Shown one piece after another: positions 7,100 through 15,762 of a DNA stretch of 64,000 bases. A model generated the notes under the pieces. It was not told where the DNA came from. It did not search any database and saw only the letters and a list, made by a program, of their open reading frames with translations. Both the position numbers and the translations under genes were made by a program. This DNA is from Luteimonas granuli. GTDB taxonomy: Bacteria > Pseudomonadota > Gammaproteobacteria > Xanthomonadales > Xanthomonadaceae. The stretch is from positions 2,707,001 through 2,771,000 of the forward strand of contig NZ_CP042218.1 in assembly GCF_007795095.1 (NCBI RefSeq). Reading direction: 5' to 3'. Numbering within the stretch: position 1 is the first letter of the stretch; every line of letters begins with the position of its first letter.

Positions 7100-9940
7100 A
7101 TGGACCCCATCGGGACCGTTGCGCACCCATGGTCCGAGGCTCCGGACGGACTGGCCGCCCGCCTCGGTACCCGGCTCGACGCCGGCCTCTCCGAGGCGGA
7201 GGCGGAACGACGCCTCGCCGCGCACGGCCCGAACGAACTCGCCGCCGAGCCGCCCGTGCCTGCGTGGCGCCGGTTCCTGGCCCGGTTCCGCGACCCGCTG
7301 GTCTATCTGCTGCTGGCCGCGATCGCGATCTCGGCCGGGGCCTGGCTGGCCGAAGGGGCGCCCGGCTGGCCGGTCGACGCCCTGGTGATCGCGATGATCG
7401 TGCTGCTCAACGCGGGGCTCGGCTTCGTGCAGGAGGCGAAGGCCTCGAGTGCGGTCGCCGAACTGGCGAAGATGTCCGCGGTGACCTCGTCGGTGCTGCG
7501 CGACGGCGTCGTCCATCGCGTTCCCAGCCGCGAGCTGGTGCCCGGCGACGTGCTGCTGCTGGCCGAAGGCGATGCCGTCGGCGCGGACGCGCGGCTGGCG
7601 GTGGCCACGGCGCTGCGTCTGCAGGAGGCCTCGCTGACCGGCGAAAGCGCCCCGGTGACGAAAGACGCCGCCGCGCTGCCGGCCGATACCGCGCTGGCCG
7701 AACGGCGGTCCATGGTGTTCAAGGGCACTGCGGTCGCGCAGGGCACCGGCCGCGCGCTGGTCACCGCCACGGGCATGGGCACGGAAATGGGCGCCATCGC
7801 CGGCATGCTCGAGGCGACCGGAGACGAGCCCACGCCGCTGCAGCGCGAGGTCGGCCGCCTGGGCAAGGTGCTGGGTGTCGCCGTGGTCGCGGTAGCGGTC
7901 GTCGTGATGGCGACACTGTTCCTGTTCGCGGACATCGGCAGCCTCGGCGATGCGGTCACCGTGCTGCTGCTGGGCGTCTCGCTGGCGGTGGCGGCGGTGC
8001 CCGAAGGCCTGCCGGCGATCCTGTCGGTGGTGCTGGCGCTGGGCGTGCAGCGCATGGCGCGGCGCCGGGCGATCGTGAAGCGGCTGGCCTCGGTCGAGAC
8101 CCTGGGATCGGCCTCGGTGATCTGCTCGGACAAGACCGGCACCCTGACGCGCTCGGAAATGACCATCCAGCGGGTGGCGACGGCGTCCGGCACCAGTCGC
8201 GTCACCGGCGTCGGCTACGTCCCTGAGGGCGAGGTGCTGGCTGCCGATGGCGAGCTTCCGCCCGCGCAGCGCGCGGAGGGCATCGTGGTCCTCAGCGGCG
8301 GCAGCCTGGCCGGCAACGCTCAGCTGAGCGAGGACGACGAAGGCGGCTGGGAGATCCAGGGCGACCCCACCGAGGCCGCCTTCCTGGTCGCCGAACGCAA
8401 GCTTGGCGTGCACGAGCGCCGCGGCCGGCGCTTCGAGAGGCTCCGCGAGATCCCGTTCTCGTCCGAGCGGAAGATGATGTCGACCATCGAGGTCGACCAT
8501 GAGCACGGCGGCGAGCGGGTCCTGATCGCAAAGGGCGCGCCCGACGTGCTGCTGCGCCGCTGCAGCCACGAGCGCGTGGGCATGGCGCTGGTGCCGCTGG
8601 ACGAGGCCGCGCGGGCGCGGATCCTGGGCGAGGTGGCGGCCATGGGTCGCGATGCGCTGCGCACGCTCGGCGTCGCTTACCGGGCACTGGCCCCGGGCGA
8701 GGAGGAGGCCGGTGACGCGGAGCTGGAGCAGGGCCTGGCCTACGTCGGCACCGTCGGCATCATCGACCCGCCGCGCGAGGAGGCGGCGGTGGCGATCGCC
8801 GAAGCGCGCCGCGCCGGCATCCGTGTGGTGATGATCACCGGCGACCATCCCGACACCGCCGCGCGCATCGCCGCCGACCTCGGCATCACCGCCGGAAGCG
8901 AGGAGTGTGCGCTCACCGGCCGCGACCTGGATGCGCTCGACGACGCCGGTTTCGACGAGGCAGTGCGGCGGGTTTCGGTGTTCGCGCGCGTGGCGCCGGC
9001 GCACAAGCTGCGCATCGTCGACGCGCTGCAGGCCCAGGGCAACGTCGTGGCGATGACCGGGGACGGCGTCAACGACGCGCCGGCGCTGAAGTCGGCCGAC
9101 ATCGGCGTGGCCATGGGCCTCACCGGCACCGAGGTCAGCAAGGAGGCGGCCGACATGATCCTTGCCGACGACAATTTCGCGACCATCGTCGACGCCGTGC
9201 GCGAGGGCCGCGGCATCTTCGACAACATCCGCAAGTTCCTGCGCTATCTGCTGTCGTCGAACATGGGCGAGGTGCTGACCGTGTTCCTGGGCGTGGTGCT
9301 GGCGGGACATATCGGGCTGACCGGCGCCGACGGTGCACTGGTGCTGCCGCTTCTGGCGACCCAGATCCTGTGGATCAACCTGGTCACCGATGCCGGCCCG
9401 GCGTTGGCGATGGGCCTCGACCCGGCGGACGACGACGTGATGGCGCGTCCGCCTCGAAGGCTGGACGAGCGCGTGATCGACGGCCGCATGTGGTCGGGGG
9501 TGCTGCAGGTCGGCCTGGTGATGGCGGCGGCGACCCTGCTGACGCTGGACATCCATCTGCCGGGCGGCCTGATGGAGGGCTCGCGCGACTTGGACAACGC
9601 CCGCACCGCGGCCTTCACCACGCTGGTGTTCGCCCAGCTCTTCAACTGTTTCAACGCGCGTTCCGGCTCGGCCAGCGCGGTCCACGCCCTGTTCACCAAC
9701 GCCTGGCTGTGGGGCGCGGTGGCGCTGTCGGCGCTGCTGCAGGTGGCCGTCGTCCACCTGGGCGTCCTCAACACCGCCTTCAACACCGTGCCGCTCGACG
9801 CAGGGCAGTGGGCGGGATGCATCGCGATGGCGAGCTCGGTGCTGTGGTACGGCGAGCTGCGCAAGCTGGTACTGCGCTCAGTGGCCGCAGGACGCGGCGG
9901 CGATGCCGGTCGACGGGGGAGCGCGGGGGCGGGTGCGTGA
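7100..9940 (+). CDS. P-type Ca2+-transporting ATPase (type II)
   Basis: A 946-residue type II P-type ATPase that uses ATP to export a cation, most likely Ca2+. In order: cation ATPase N-domain (LSEAEAERRLAAHGPNEL), actuator domain with LTGES (~178), TM4 ion site VPEGLP (~300), phosphorylated Asp in CSDKTGTLT (~Asp344), nucleotide-binding domain, the GDGVNDAPALKSADIGVAMG hinge (~652) and C-terminal TM helices. PEGLP favours the Ca2+/PMCA-SERCA type. The stop overlaps the antiporter start (GTGA), so a Ca2+ pump and a Ca2+ antiporter are made together. Ion specificity is inferred. Confidence 0.88.
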   Translation: MDPIGTVAHPWSEAPDGLAARLGTRLDAGLSEAEAERRLAAHGPNELAAEPPVPAWRRFLARFRDPLVYLLLAAIAISAGAWLAEGAPGWPVDALVIAMIVLLNAGLGFVQEAKASSAVAELAKMSAVTSSVLRDGVVHRVPSRELVPGDVLLLAEGDAVGADARLAVATALRLQEASLTGESAPVTKDAAALPADTALAERRSMVFKGTAVAQGTGRALVTATGMGTEMGAIAGMLEATGDEPTPLQREVGRLGKVLGVAVVAVAVVVMATLFLFADIGSLGDAVTVLLLGVSLAVAAVPEGLPAILSVVLALGVQRMARRRAIVKRLASVETLGSASVICSDKTGTLTRSEMTIQRVATASGTSRVTGVGYVPEGEVLAADGELPPAQRAEGIVVLSGGSLAGNAQLSEDDEGGWEIQGDPTEAAFLVAERKLGVHERRGRRFERLREIPFSSERKMMSTIEVDHEHGGERVLIAKGAPDVLLRRCSHERVGMALVPLDEAARARILGEVAAMGRDALRTLGVAYRALAPGEEEAGDAELEQGLAYVGTVGIIDPPREEAAVAIAEARRAGIRVVMITGDHPDTAARIAADLGITAGSEECALTGRDLDALDDAGFDEAVRRVSVFARVAPAHKLRIVDALQAQGNVVAMTGDGVNDAPALKSADIGVAMGLTGTEVSKEAADMILADDNFATIVDAVREGRGIFDNIRKFLRYLLSSNMGEVLTVFLGVVLAGHIGLTGADGALVLPLLATQILWINLVTDAGPALAMGLDPADDDVMARPPRRLDERVIDGRMWSGVLQVGLVMAAATLLTLDIHLPGGLMEGSRDLDNARTAAFTTLVFAQLFNCFNARSGSASAVHALFTNAWLWGAVALSALLQVAVVHLGVLNTAFNTVPLDAGQWAGCIAMASSVLWYGELRKLVLRSVAAGRGGDAGRRGSAGAGA

Positions 9941-10929
9941 TCGCGAACGTCCTGTGGCTGTCGACCGGGTTGGCGGCGCTGATCGCCGGTGCCGAGCTGC
10001 TGACCCGCGGCGGCACCCGCCTGGCCTGGCGCCTCGGCATCCGTCCCGTGCTGATCGGCCTGACCGTGGTCGCGCTGGGCACCAGCATGCCGGAGCTCGC
10101 GGTCGGGCTCTGGTCTTCGGCCGACGGAGAGGGTTCGTTGGCGGTCGGCAACATCGTCGGTGCCAACATCATGAACATGCTGCTGATCCTGGGCCTGAGC
10201 GCGCTGCTGTTGCCGCTGTCGATCGAGATGCACAGCCTCCGCTTCGACCTGCCGATGATGACCGGCGCGGCCCTGGTGCTGCTGATCGTGGCCTGGGATC
10301 TCCACGTCACCCGTACCGAGGGGCTGGTGATGCTGGTGATGGGCGCGGTCTACATCGCGGTGCTGGTGCAGATCTCGCGCAACGAAAGCCGGGCGGTGAA
10401 GGCCGAGTTCGAGCGCGAGTACGGCCCGCGGGCGATGGCCGACGTGCGGCCTGCGCCGCGCGGCCGTGTCACGCTGCTCAACGACCTGGCGTGGCTGATG
10501 GGCGGGATGGCGATCGTGGTGGTGGGCGCGGAATGGCTGGTGGAGGGCGCATCGGGCATCGCCCGTGCGCTGGGCGTGACGGAGGCGGTGATCGGGCTGA
10601 CCATCGTCGCCCTCGGTACCTCGTCGCCGGAGCTCGCGACCACGGTGGTGTCGACGCTGCGCCAGGAGCGCGACATCGCTATCGGCAACCTGCTCGGCAG
10701 CTGCGTGCTCAACACCCTGGTGATCCTCGGCGCTACCGTGGTCTCGGTGCCCGGCGGCATCGGCGTCGATCCGCTGCTGGTGCGGGTCGACATCCCGGTG
10801 ATGGTGCTCGCGACGATCGTCTGCATCCCGGTGTTCGTGACCGGGCGCAGGGTGGGGCGCCTGGAGGGCCTCGCCCTGCTCGCGGCCTACCTCGCCTACA
10901 TGGCCTACCTGCTGGCCGTGCGCGCCTGA
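9937..10929 (+). CDS. calcium/sodium antiporter (YrbG family)
   Basis: A 330-residue cation:Ca2+ antiporter with two inverted Na_Ca_ex repeats. Each carries the alpha-repeat signature: GTSMPELAVG (~48) and GTSSPELATT (~227). About ten TM helices are apparent, with a short charged central loop (SRNESRAVKAEFEREYGP). It exchanges Na+ or H+ for Ca2+ across the inner membrane. It starts at GTG 9937, overlapping the TGA of the ATPase gene by four bases. No own promoter is visible, so it depends on the pump's transcript. Confidence 0.9.
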   Translation: MIANVLWLSTGLAALIAGAELLTRGGTRLAWRLGIRPVLIGLTVVALGTSMPELAVGLWSSADGEGSLAVGNIVGANIMNMLLILGLSALLLPLSIEMHSLRFDLPMMTGAALVLLIVAWDLHVTRTEGLVMLVMGAVYIAVLVQISRNESRAVKAEFEREYGPRAMADVRPAPRGRVTLLNDLAWLMGGMAIVVVGAEWLVEGASGIARALGVTEAVIGLTIVALGTSSPELATTVVSTLRQERDIAIGNLLGSCVLNTLVILGATVVSVPGGIGVDPLLVRVDIPVMVLATIVCIPVFVTGRRVGRLEGLALLAAYLAYMAYLLAVRA

Positions 10930-10944
10930 CCGCGCGACGACGGT

Positions 10945-10960
10945 GCCCGGATCACCGGGC
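10945..10960. terminator. possible weak hairpin between convergent genes
   Basis: GCCCGG-ATCA-CCGGGC lies between the antiporter stop and the end of the MscS gene. It is a 6-bp stem without a T-tract, so it would act poorly as an intrinsic terminator. Confidence 0.25.
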
Positions 10961-10998
10961 TTCGCCCGAGGTCGGTCCCGCCGGACGGAGCGCCCGGA

Positions 10999-11607
10999 TC
11001 AGACGCCGGGCTCCGGTGCCGGTCGCCTGCGTGCGAGGGCCTGGCGCCGGTGCTCGGCGCTGCTCCAGCGGCGCACGCTGCGCTGGAAGAACAGGCTGTT
11101 GGGCACGCGCAACACGCTGCCCGCCGGCTCGCCGGCGTCGTCGACCTCCTGCAGGGTGGTGTAGACAAGGTTGATGTCGGTGACCCGGCCGCCGAGCCCC
11201 GGCTTGTCGCCGCCTTCGAGCAGCTCCACGTGGTCGTGCAGCCGGAACGGTCGCGTGGCGAGGATGAGCATCGTGCAGAAGATGTTCGACAGCACGCTCC
11301 ATGCGGCGAAGAACGCCACCGCGGCCACCGCGGCGAACCCTGTGAAGGCAGTCCACAGCACGGTGCCGGACACGCCCAGGCGTTGCAGGATGAGCAGCAG
11401 GGCCGCGGCCGAGATCAGGAAGGTGACCACGCGCCGCGAGCCCACGACAAGTTCCCGTGGGGCGTCGTAGCGCTTCCAGAGGCGGTCGCCCAACCGGCGG
11501 GCGGCCAGCCGCAGCAGCCAGGCCAGCAGGATGATCAGGACCACGTGCACGAACGGCACGATCACGCCCAGCCATTCCTGGATCCAGACGGGAAGATGTT
11601 CCTTCAT
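10999..11607 (-). CDS. small-conductance mechanosensitive channel family protein (short MscS)
   Basis: A 202-residue inner-membrane protein. An N-terminal TM helix (IVPFVHVVLIILLAWLLRLAA) and a second around 60-75 precede the MscS pore helix region (GFAAVAAVAFFAAWSVLSNIFC), the beta domain (RPFRLHDHVELL, GGRVTDINLVYTTL) and VLRVPNSLFFQ. It lacks the long C-terminal alpha/beta domain of E. coli MscS. It probably opens under membrane tension. A GAGAAT -10-like box lies ~30 nt upstream on the minus strand. Confidence 0.82.
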   Translation of the reverse strand: MKEHLPVWIQEWLGVIVPFVHVVLIILLAWLLRLAARRLGDRLWKRYDAPRELVVGSRRVVTFLISAAALLLILQRLGVSGTVLWTAFTGFAAVAAVAFFAAWSVLSNIFCTMLILATRPFRLHDHVELLEGGDKPGLGGRVTDINLVYTTLQEVDDAGEPAGSVLRVPNSLFFQRSVRRWSSAEHRRQALARRRPAPEPGV

Positions 11608-11747
11608 GCCGGCTCCATGCGGCGACGCGGCGGCTGATTCTCGCAGATCGGTCCGCGGGCGTGGCGCGCGGCGCCGGCCCGCGGGAGTCCGGGAGCATGG
11701 CGCCGGGGCATGACCACGGGCACGTCCGGCGGTTCAGGCGCGGGCGG

Positions 11748-11753
11748 TAGACT
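11748..11753 (+). promoter_or_regulatory. -10-like box upstream of the M13 peptidase
   Basis: TAGACT lies 62 nt before the TTG start. No clear -35 was found, so this is a weak assignment. Confidence 0.25.
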
Positions 11754-11815
11754 GGCCGGCGGCCCCGCCTCCGCGGGGCATCCCACCCGCATCCCTTGCG
11801 CCGGAGATTCCCGCC

Positions 11816-13948
11816 TTGAAGAAGTCGATCCTCAGCCTCGCCACCGTCCTCGCGCTCAGCATCGGCGCCCCAGCGGCCGCGCATGACCGGAATGGGTCCT
11901 GCCTTGACGACGCCTGCAGCATGAGCCTGCTGTTCGCCGCCACCGAAGACGGCGCCGCGGGTGCCGCGGGCGCCGCCACGGTCGCCGCCACCCGCTATGG
12001 CAGCTGGGGCATCGACACCGCCGGCATGGATACCGGGACGAAGCCGGGCGCCGACTTCTTCGCCTACGTCAGCGGCACCTGGGCGGAAAACACCGGAATC
12101 CCGGCCGACAAGTCCATGTACGGCTCCTTCCTGATCCTGCGCGACCTGTCCGAAGCGCGCGTGCGCGGCCTGGTCGAGGGCTACGTGGCCCAGGGCGATG
12201 CGGCCAGCGGCGACGCCGCCAAGGTCGCGACCCTCTACCGCAGCTACATGGACGAGGCCGGGATCGAGGCGAAGGGTGCCGCACCGCTGGTCCCTCACCT
12301 CGATGCCATCCGTGCCGCCGCCGACAAGGACGCGCTGGCGGACCTGATGGGCAAGGCCGCCGGCGGCGCCGGCGCCACCCTGTTCCGCCTGGGTGTGTCC
12401 GACGACCAGCTCGACCCCGACCGCTACACGCTCTACATGAGCCAATCCGGCCTGGGCCTGGGCGACCGCCAGATGTACCTGGACGACAAGTTCGCGCCGC
12501 AGCGCGAGCGCTACGTCGCCTACATCGCGCAGATGCTCGAGCTGGCCGGCTGGGTCGACCCGAAGGGCAACGCGCAGCGCGTCTTCGACTTCGAGAAGGC
12601 CGTGGCCGGAGCGCACTGGACCCGCGCCGAGAGCCGCGACCGCAGCCGCACCTACAACCCGGTCGAGCGTGCCGCGTTCGCGACCACCGCGCCGGGCTTC
12701 CCGTGGGAGCGCTACTTCGTCGCCTCGGGCGTGGGCCAGGCCACGCGTGCCGTTGTCCGCCAGGACAGCGCGATCCCGAAGCTGGCGCAGATCTTCGCCG
12801 ACGCCGACCTCGGCACGCTCCAGGCCTGGCAGGCCTTCCACGTCACCGACCAGGCCGCGTCGCTGCTGTCGAAGGACTTCGTCGACGCCCACTTCGACTT
12901 CCGCTCGAAGTTCCTCTCCGGCCAGCCGGAACAGCGCGAGCGCTGGAAGCGCGCGGTGGCCCACGCCGAGGGCGCCATGGGCGAGGCCATCGGCCGCGAC
13001 TACGTGGCCCAGTACTTCCCGCCGGACGCCAAGGCCAAGATGGACGCACTGGTCGCCAACGTGAAGGCGGCCATGGGCGCACGTCTGGACCAGCTGGAAT
13101 GGATGGGCGAGGACACCAAGGCCGAGGCTCGCGCCAAGCTGGCCGGGTTCGGCCTGAAGATCGGCCACCCCGACACCTGGCGCGACTACGGTGCGCTCGA
13201 GGTCGTGGCCGGCGACGTGGTCGGCAACGCGCTGCGCTCGGCGCAGTTCGAGTGGGACTATCGCCGCGCGCGCATCGGCCAGGAGGTGGACAAGGCGGAG
13301 TGGGGCATGACCCCGCAGACCGTCAACGCCTACTACAACTCGGTCAAGAACGAGATCGTGTTCCCGGCGGCCATCCTGCAGCCGCCGTTCTTCGACCCCG
13401 AGGCCGACCCGGCGGTGAACTACGGCGGCATCGGCGGCGTGATCGGCCACGAGATCATCCACGGCTTCGACGACCAGGGCCGCAAGTCCGACGGCGCCGG
13501 CCTGCTGCGCGACTGGTGGACCGCCGACGACGCCGCCAAGTTCGAGGCCCAGGCCGCGAAGCTCGGCGCACAGTACGAGGCCTACGAGTTCCCGCAGCTG
13601 CCCGGCATGCACATCAACGGGAAGGTGGCGATGGGCGAGAATATCGGCGACCTCGGCGGCCTGACCATCGCGCTCGAGGCCTACCGTCGTTCGCTCGGCG
13701 GCAAGGACGCGCCGGTGATCGACGGCTTCACCGGAGAGCAGCGCTTCTTCATGGGCTGGGCGCAGGTGTGGCGCACGCTCTGGCGCGACGATGCGCTGCG
13801 CCAGCAGCTGGTCAACGGCACGCACTCGCCGGGCCACATCCGTGCGTTCGCGCCGCTGCGCAACATCGACGCCTGGTACGAGGCCTTCGGCGTGAGCGAG
13901 GCCGATCCGCTGTGGATCGCACCGGAGGACCGCGTCCGCATCTGGTGA
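11816..13948 (+). CDS. M13 family zinc metallopeptidase (neprilysin-like)
   Basis: A 710-residue exported endopeptidase. A signal peptide (residues ~1-22, ILSLATVLALSIGAPAAA) leads into an M13 N-terminal domain and the catalytic C-terminal domain. The zinc site is complete: HEIIH (545-549) with GENIGDLGG (Glu608) as third ligand, plus the NAYYNSVKNEIVFPA substrate-binding stretch and the C-terminal HSPGHIRAF segment. It should degrade peptides in the periplasm. The start is TTG (11816) with GGAG ~9 nt upstream; no ATG would keep the signal peptide. It ends before a strong bidirectional hairpin. Confidence 0.9.
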   Translation: MKKSILSLATVLALSIGAPAAAHDRNGSCLDDACSMSLLFAATEDGAAGAAGAATVAATRYGSWGIDTAGMDTGTKPGADFFAYVSGTWAENTGIPADKSMYGSFLILRDLSEARVRGLVEGYVAQGDAASGDAAKVATLYRSYMDEAGIEAKGAAPLVPHLDAIRAAADKDALADLMGKAAGGAGATLFRLGVSDDQLDPDRYTLYMSQSGLGLGDRQMYLDDKFAPQRERYVAYIAQMLELAGWVDPKGNAQRVFDFEKAVAGAHWTRAESRDRSRTYNPVERAAFATTAPGFPWERYFVASGVGQATRAVVRQDSAIPKLAQIFADADLGTLQAWQAFHVTDQAASLLSKDFVDAHFDFRSKFLSGQPEQRERWKRAVAHAEGAMGEAIGRDYVAQYFPPDAKAKMDALVANVKAAMGARLDQLEWMGEDTKAEARAKLAGFGLKIGHPDTWRDYGALEVVAGDVVGNALRSAQFEWDYRRARIGQEVDKAEWGMTPQTVNAYYNSVKNEIVFPAAILQPPFFDPEADPAVNYGGIGGVIGHEIIHGFDDQGRKSDGAGLLRDWWTADDAAKFEAQAAKLGAQYEAYEFPQLPGMHINGKVAMGENIGDLGGLTIALEAYRRSLGGKDAPVIDGFTGEQRFFMGWAQVWRTLWRDDALRQQLVNGTHSPGHIRAFAPLRNIDAWYEAFGVSEADPLWIAPEDRVRIW

Positions 13949-13994
13949 CCGGTCCCACGGCGCCGGGCAGGTCCGGTTCCATGGACTGCTGAAG

Positions 13995-14026
13995 ACGGGA
14001 GGCAGGCGCGAGCGCCTGCCTCCCGT
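13995..14026. terminator. bidirectional hairpin terminator
   Basis: A 14-bp perfect inverted repeat (left arm 13995-14008, right arm 14013-14026) with a 4-nt loop lies between the convergent M13 peptidase and BON-protein genes. A short T-rich stretch follows on the plus side. It probably terminates both transcripts. Confidence 0.7.
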
Positions 14027-14059
14027 TGCCTTTGCGGCGGCCCGGGTGGAGGCTCCGGG

Positions 14060-14875
14060 CTAGGTGGACGCGCCCGGCCTGACGCTGGAGCCCGCGCGCC
14101 CGGCGCCGGGCGTCGTGGCGCTGCCGCTGCCGCGCTCCATGGTCCTGGCGTCCGACGACATGGCGGCGCCGGCACCGCGGGATTCGCCACTGCGGGTGAC
14201 GCGGATCCTGTTCTCCACGTCGCGCACGCCGGCACAGGCCTCGGCCATGTCCTCGGCGCGGTGCTTCATCCAGCGATTGGTGACGGTGCCGGTCAGCGTG
14301 ACCACGCCGTCCTTGACCTGCACCTCGATGTCGCCGGCGTCGACCGCGTCGTCGTCGGTCAAGCGCTCGTTGAGGTCTTCGGTGATGCGCTGGTCGGTGC
14401 GCATGTAGTTCTTCGGGCCCTGGCCGCGGTAACCGCCGCCGCGCGCCTCCCACTGCGGCCGCATGTGCTCGCTGCCGCGGCCCAGATAGCCGCCGCCGGC
14501 GTAATCGCTGCCGTAGTCGGAGCGCGCACCAAGAACGCTTTCCCGCTGGTACCGGCCGCCGGAGCGGTAGTCCTGTTCGGCGCCGCCCATGAACACGCCG
14601 GTCCTGAAGCGGTCCTCGCCCTGCGAGGCACCGAAGCCGCGGCCCTCGCCGTAGCCGCGATCGCCGAACGCGCCGCGCCAGCCCCGGCCCCTGGTGGCGA
14701 GCCCTTCGTCCTCGCGGCCGTAGTCGTCGTCCTGATCCCGGCCGCGCATCCTGTGCGAGCGGCCCTGCTCGCGGTCGGTGTACGGATCCTCGTCCAGCCA
14801 GGATGCGCGCATGCGCTCTTCGCGTCCGTGGTCGCGCGGATGGTCTCGACGCGGATGGTCTCGATATGTCGCCAT
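14060..14875 (-). CDS. BON-domain protein with long disordered Gly/Arg/Asp/Tyr-rich N-terminus
   Basis: A 271-residue protein. Residues 1-~150 are low complexity, rich in Arg, Gly, Asp and Tyr (for example GRGWRGAFGDRGYGEGRGFG), with no signal peptide. A BON domain follows (~160-225): DQRITEDLNERL, IEVQVKDGVVTLTGTV and AGVRDVENRIRV. The tail is Ser/Gly/Ala-rich. BON domains bind membranes or other hydrophobic partners and are common in stress and osmotic proteins. The charged N-terminus resembles intrinsically disordered regions. Start 14875 has CGGAG 6 nt upstream. The precise role is unknown. Confidence 0.8.
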   Translation of the reverse strand: MATYRDHPRRDHPRDHGREERMRASWLDEDPYTDREQGRSHRMRGRDQDDDYGREDEGLATRGRGWRGAFGDRGYGEGRGFGASQGEDRFRTGVFMGGAEQDYRSGGRYQRESVLGARSDYGSDYAGGGYLGRGSEHMRPQWEARGGGYRGQGPKNYMRTDQRITEDLNERLTDDDAVDAGDIEVQVKDGVVTLTGTVTNRWMKHRAEDMAEACAGVRDVENRIRVTRSGESRGAGAAMSSDARTMERGSGSATTPGAGRAGSSVRPGAST

Positions 14876-15068
14876 GTCATGCTCCGTCGTTGGGGAAACC
14901 GCATCGTCGCCCCGGCCGTGTACGGCGGATGCATTGGAAACGTACAGATTCCGTTGCCGCCGGCTGCCCCCTTTCCCTGCGCGCCCGTTTCATGGCGTAA
15001 TCGGGACACCCACGTCGTCCATCCATCCGAGGTACGCAGTCCGAACAGCCACGGGAGCCAGGCACGCA

Positions 15069-15350
15069 ATGGAGCCGGAAGTGATCAGCGAGGAGTACGG
15101 GATTCCCGCAGCGCAGGCGCGGGAGATCATCTGGCGGGAAACGCGGCGCGCGCTGCTGCGCCGCTGGCAGGCATGGGCATGGCTGGGGACGACCCTGGGG
15201 CTGGCGCTGGTGCTGCATCTGGCCCAGCCGGGCAACGGCGTGTATGCGCTGCTGATCGGTGCCGGCGCGCTGCTGGTCTGGTACCAGGTCGGCCGCTTCC
15301 TGGCCGAACCGGCGGTGCACGCTGCGGCCCGGAGCCGTTCCGCGGCCTGA
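15069..15350 (+). CDS. small two-TM membrane protein
   Basis: A 93-residue protein with a charged N-terminal helix (MEPEVISEEYGIPAAQAREIIWRETRR) followed by two hydrophobic segments (AWLGTTLGLALVLHLA and GVYALLIGAGALLVWY) and a short basic tail. No family was recognised. The start is the only reasonable ATG, with AGG ~8 nt upstream. It lies just upstream of the PhnA-type gene on the same strand but has its own spacing, so cotranscription is uncertain. Confidence 0.55.
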   Translation: MEPEVISEEYGIPAAQAREIIWRETRRALLRRWQAWAWLGTTLGLALVLHLAQPGNGVYALLIGAGALLVWYQVGRFLAEPAVHAAARSRSAA

Positions 15351-15374
15351 TCCCGGTCACGGGCCTCCGGCCGT

Positions 15375-15380
15375 TACAAT
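15375..15380 (+). promoter_or_regulatory. -10-like box for the YjdM/PhnA gene
   Basis: TACAAT within TTACAATGAACGG lies 30 nt before the ATG at 15411; a -35 is not evident. It suggests a separate transcript for this gene. Confidence 0.35.
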
Positions 15381-15410
15381 GAACGGCCCCACGCGTCCGC
15401 TGGAGCCGCC

Positions 15411-15755
15411 ATGTCCGCCATTCCCGCCTGCCCGCAATGCGGCCTCGAGAACACCTATCCCGACGGCGCACTGACCGTCTGCGCGGACTGTGGTCACGAA
15501 TGGGCCGCCGGAGATGCCGCGGCAGGGAGCGGTGGTGGCACGGTGGTGCGTGACGTCAACGGCAATGTGCTCGAGGCCGGCGACAGCGTGGTGGTGATCA
15601 AGGATCTCAAGGTCAAGGGTTCGTCGATCCCCCTCAAGCAGGGGACGATGATCCGCAACATCCGCCTGGTCGAGGACGACGCCGAGCACATCGAGGGCCA
15701 TTCCGACCGGATCCGCGACCTCGTCCTGAAGACCTGCTTCCTGCGCAAGGCCTGA
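15411..15755 (+). CDS. yjdM: zinc-ribbon protein YjdM (PhnA family)
   Basis: A 114-residue protein with an N-terminal zinc ribbon (CPQCGLENTY ... VCADCGHEW, four Cys) and the C-terminal PhnA domain (VRDVNGNVLEAGDSVVVIKDLKVKG, IPLKQGTMIRNIRLV). This arrangement is the standard YjdM/PhnA architecture. Despite the old name it does not itself hydrolyse phosphonoacetate; the role is poorly defined. It ends 7 bp before the flavoprotein gene, so the two may be cotranscribed. Confidence 0.9.
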   Translation: MSAIPACPQCGLENTYPDGALTVCADCGHEWAAGDAAAGSGGGTVVRDVNGNVLEAGDSVVVIKDLKVKGSSIPLKQGTMIRNIRLVEDDAEHIEGHSDRIRDLVLKTCFLRKA

Positions 15756-15762
15756 GGCGGCC

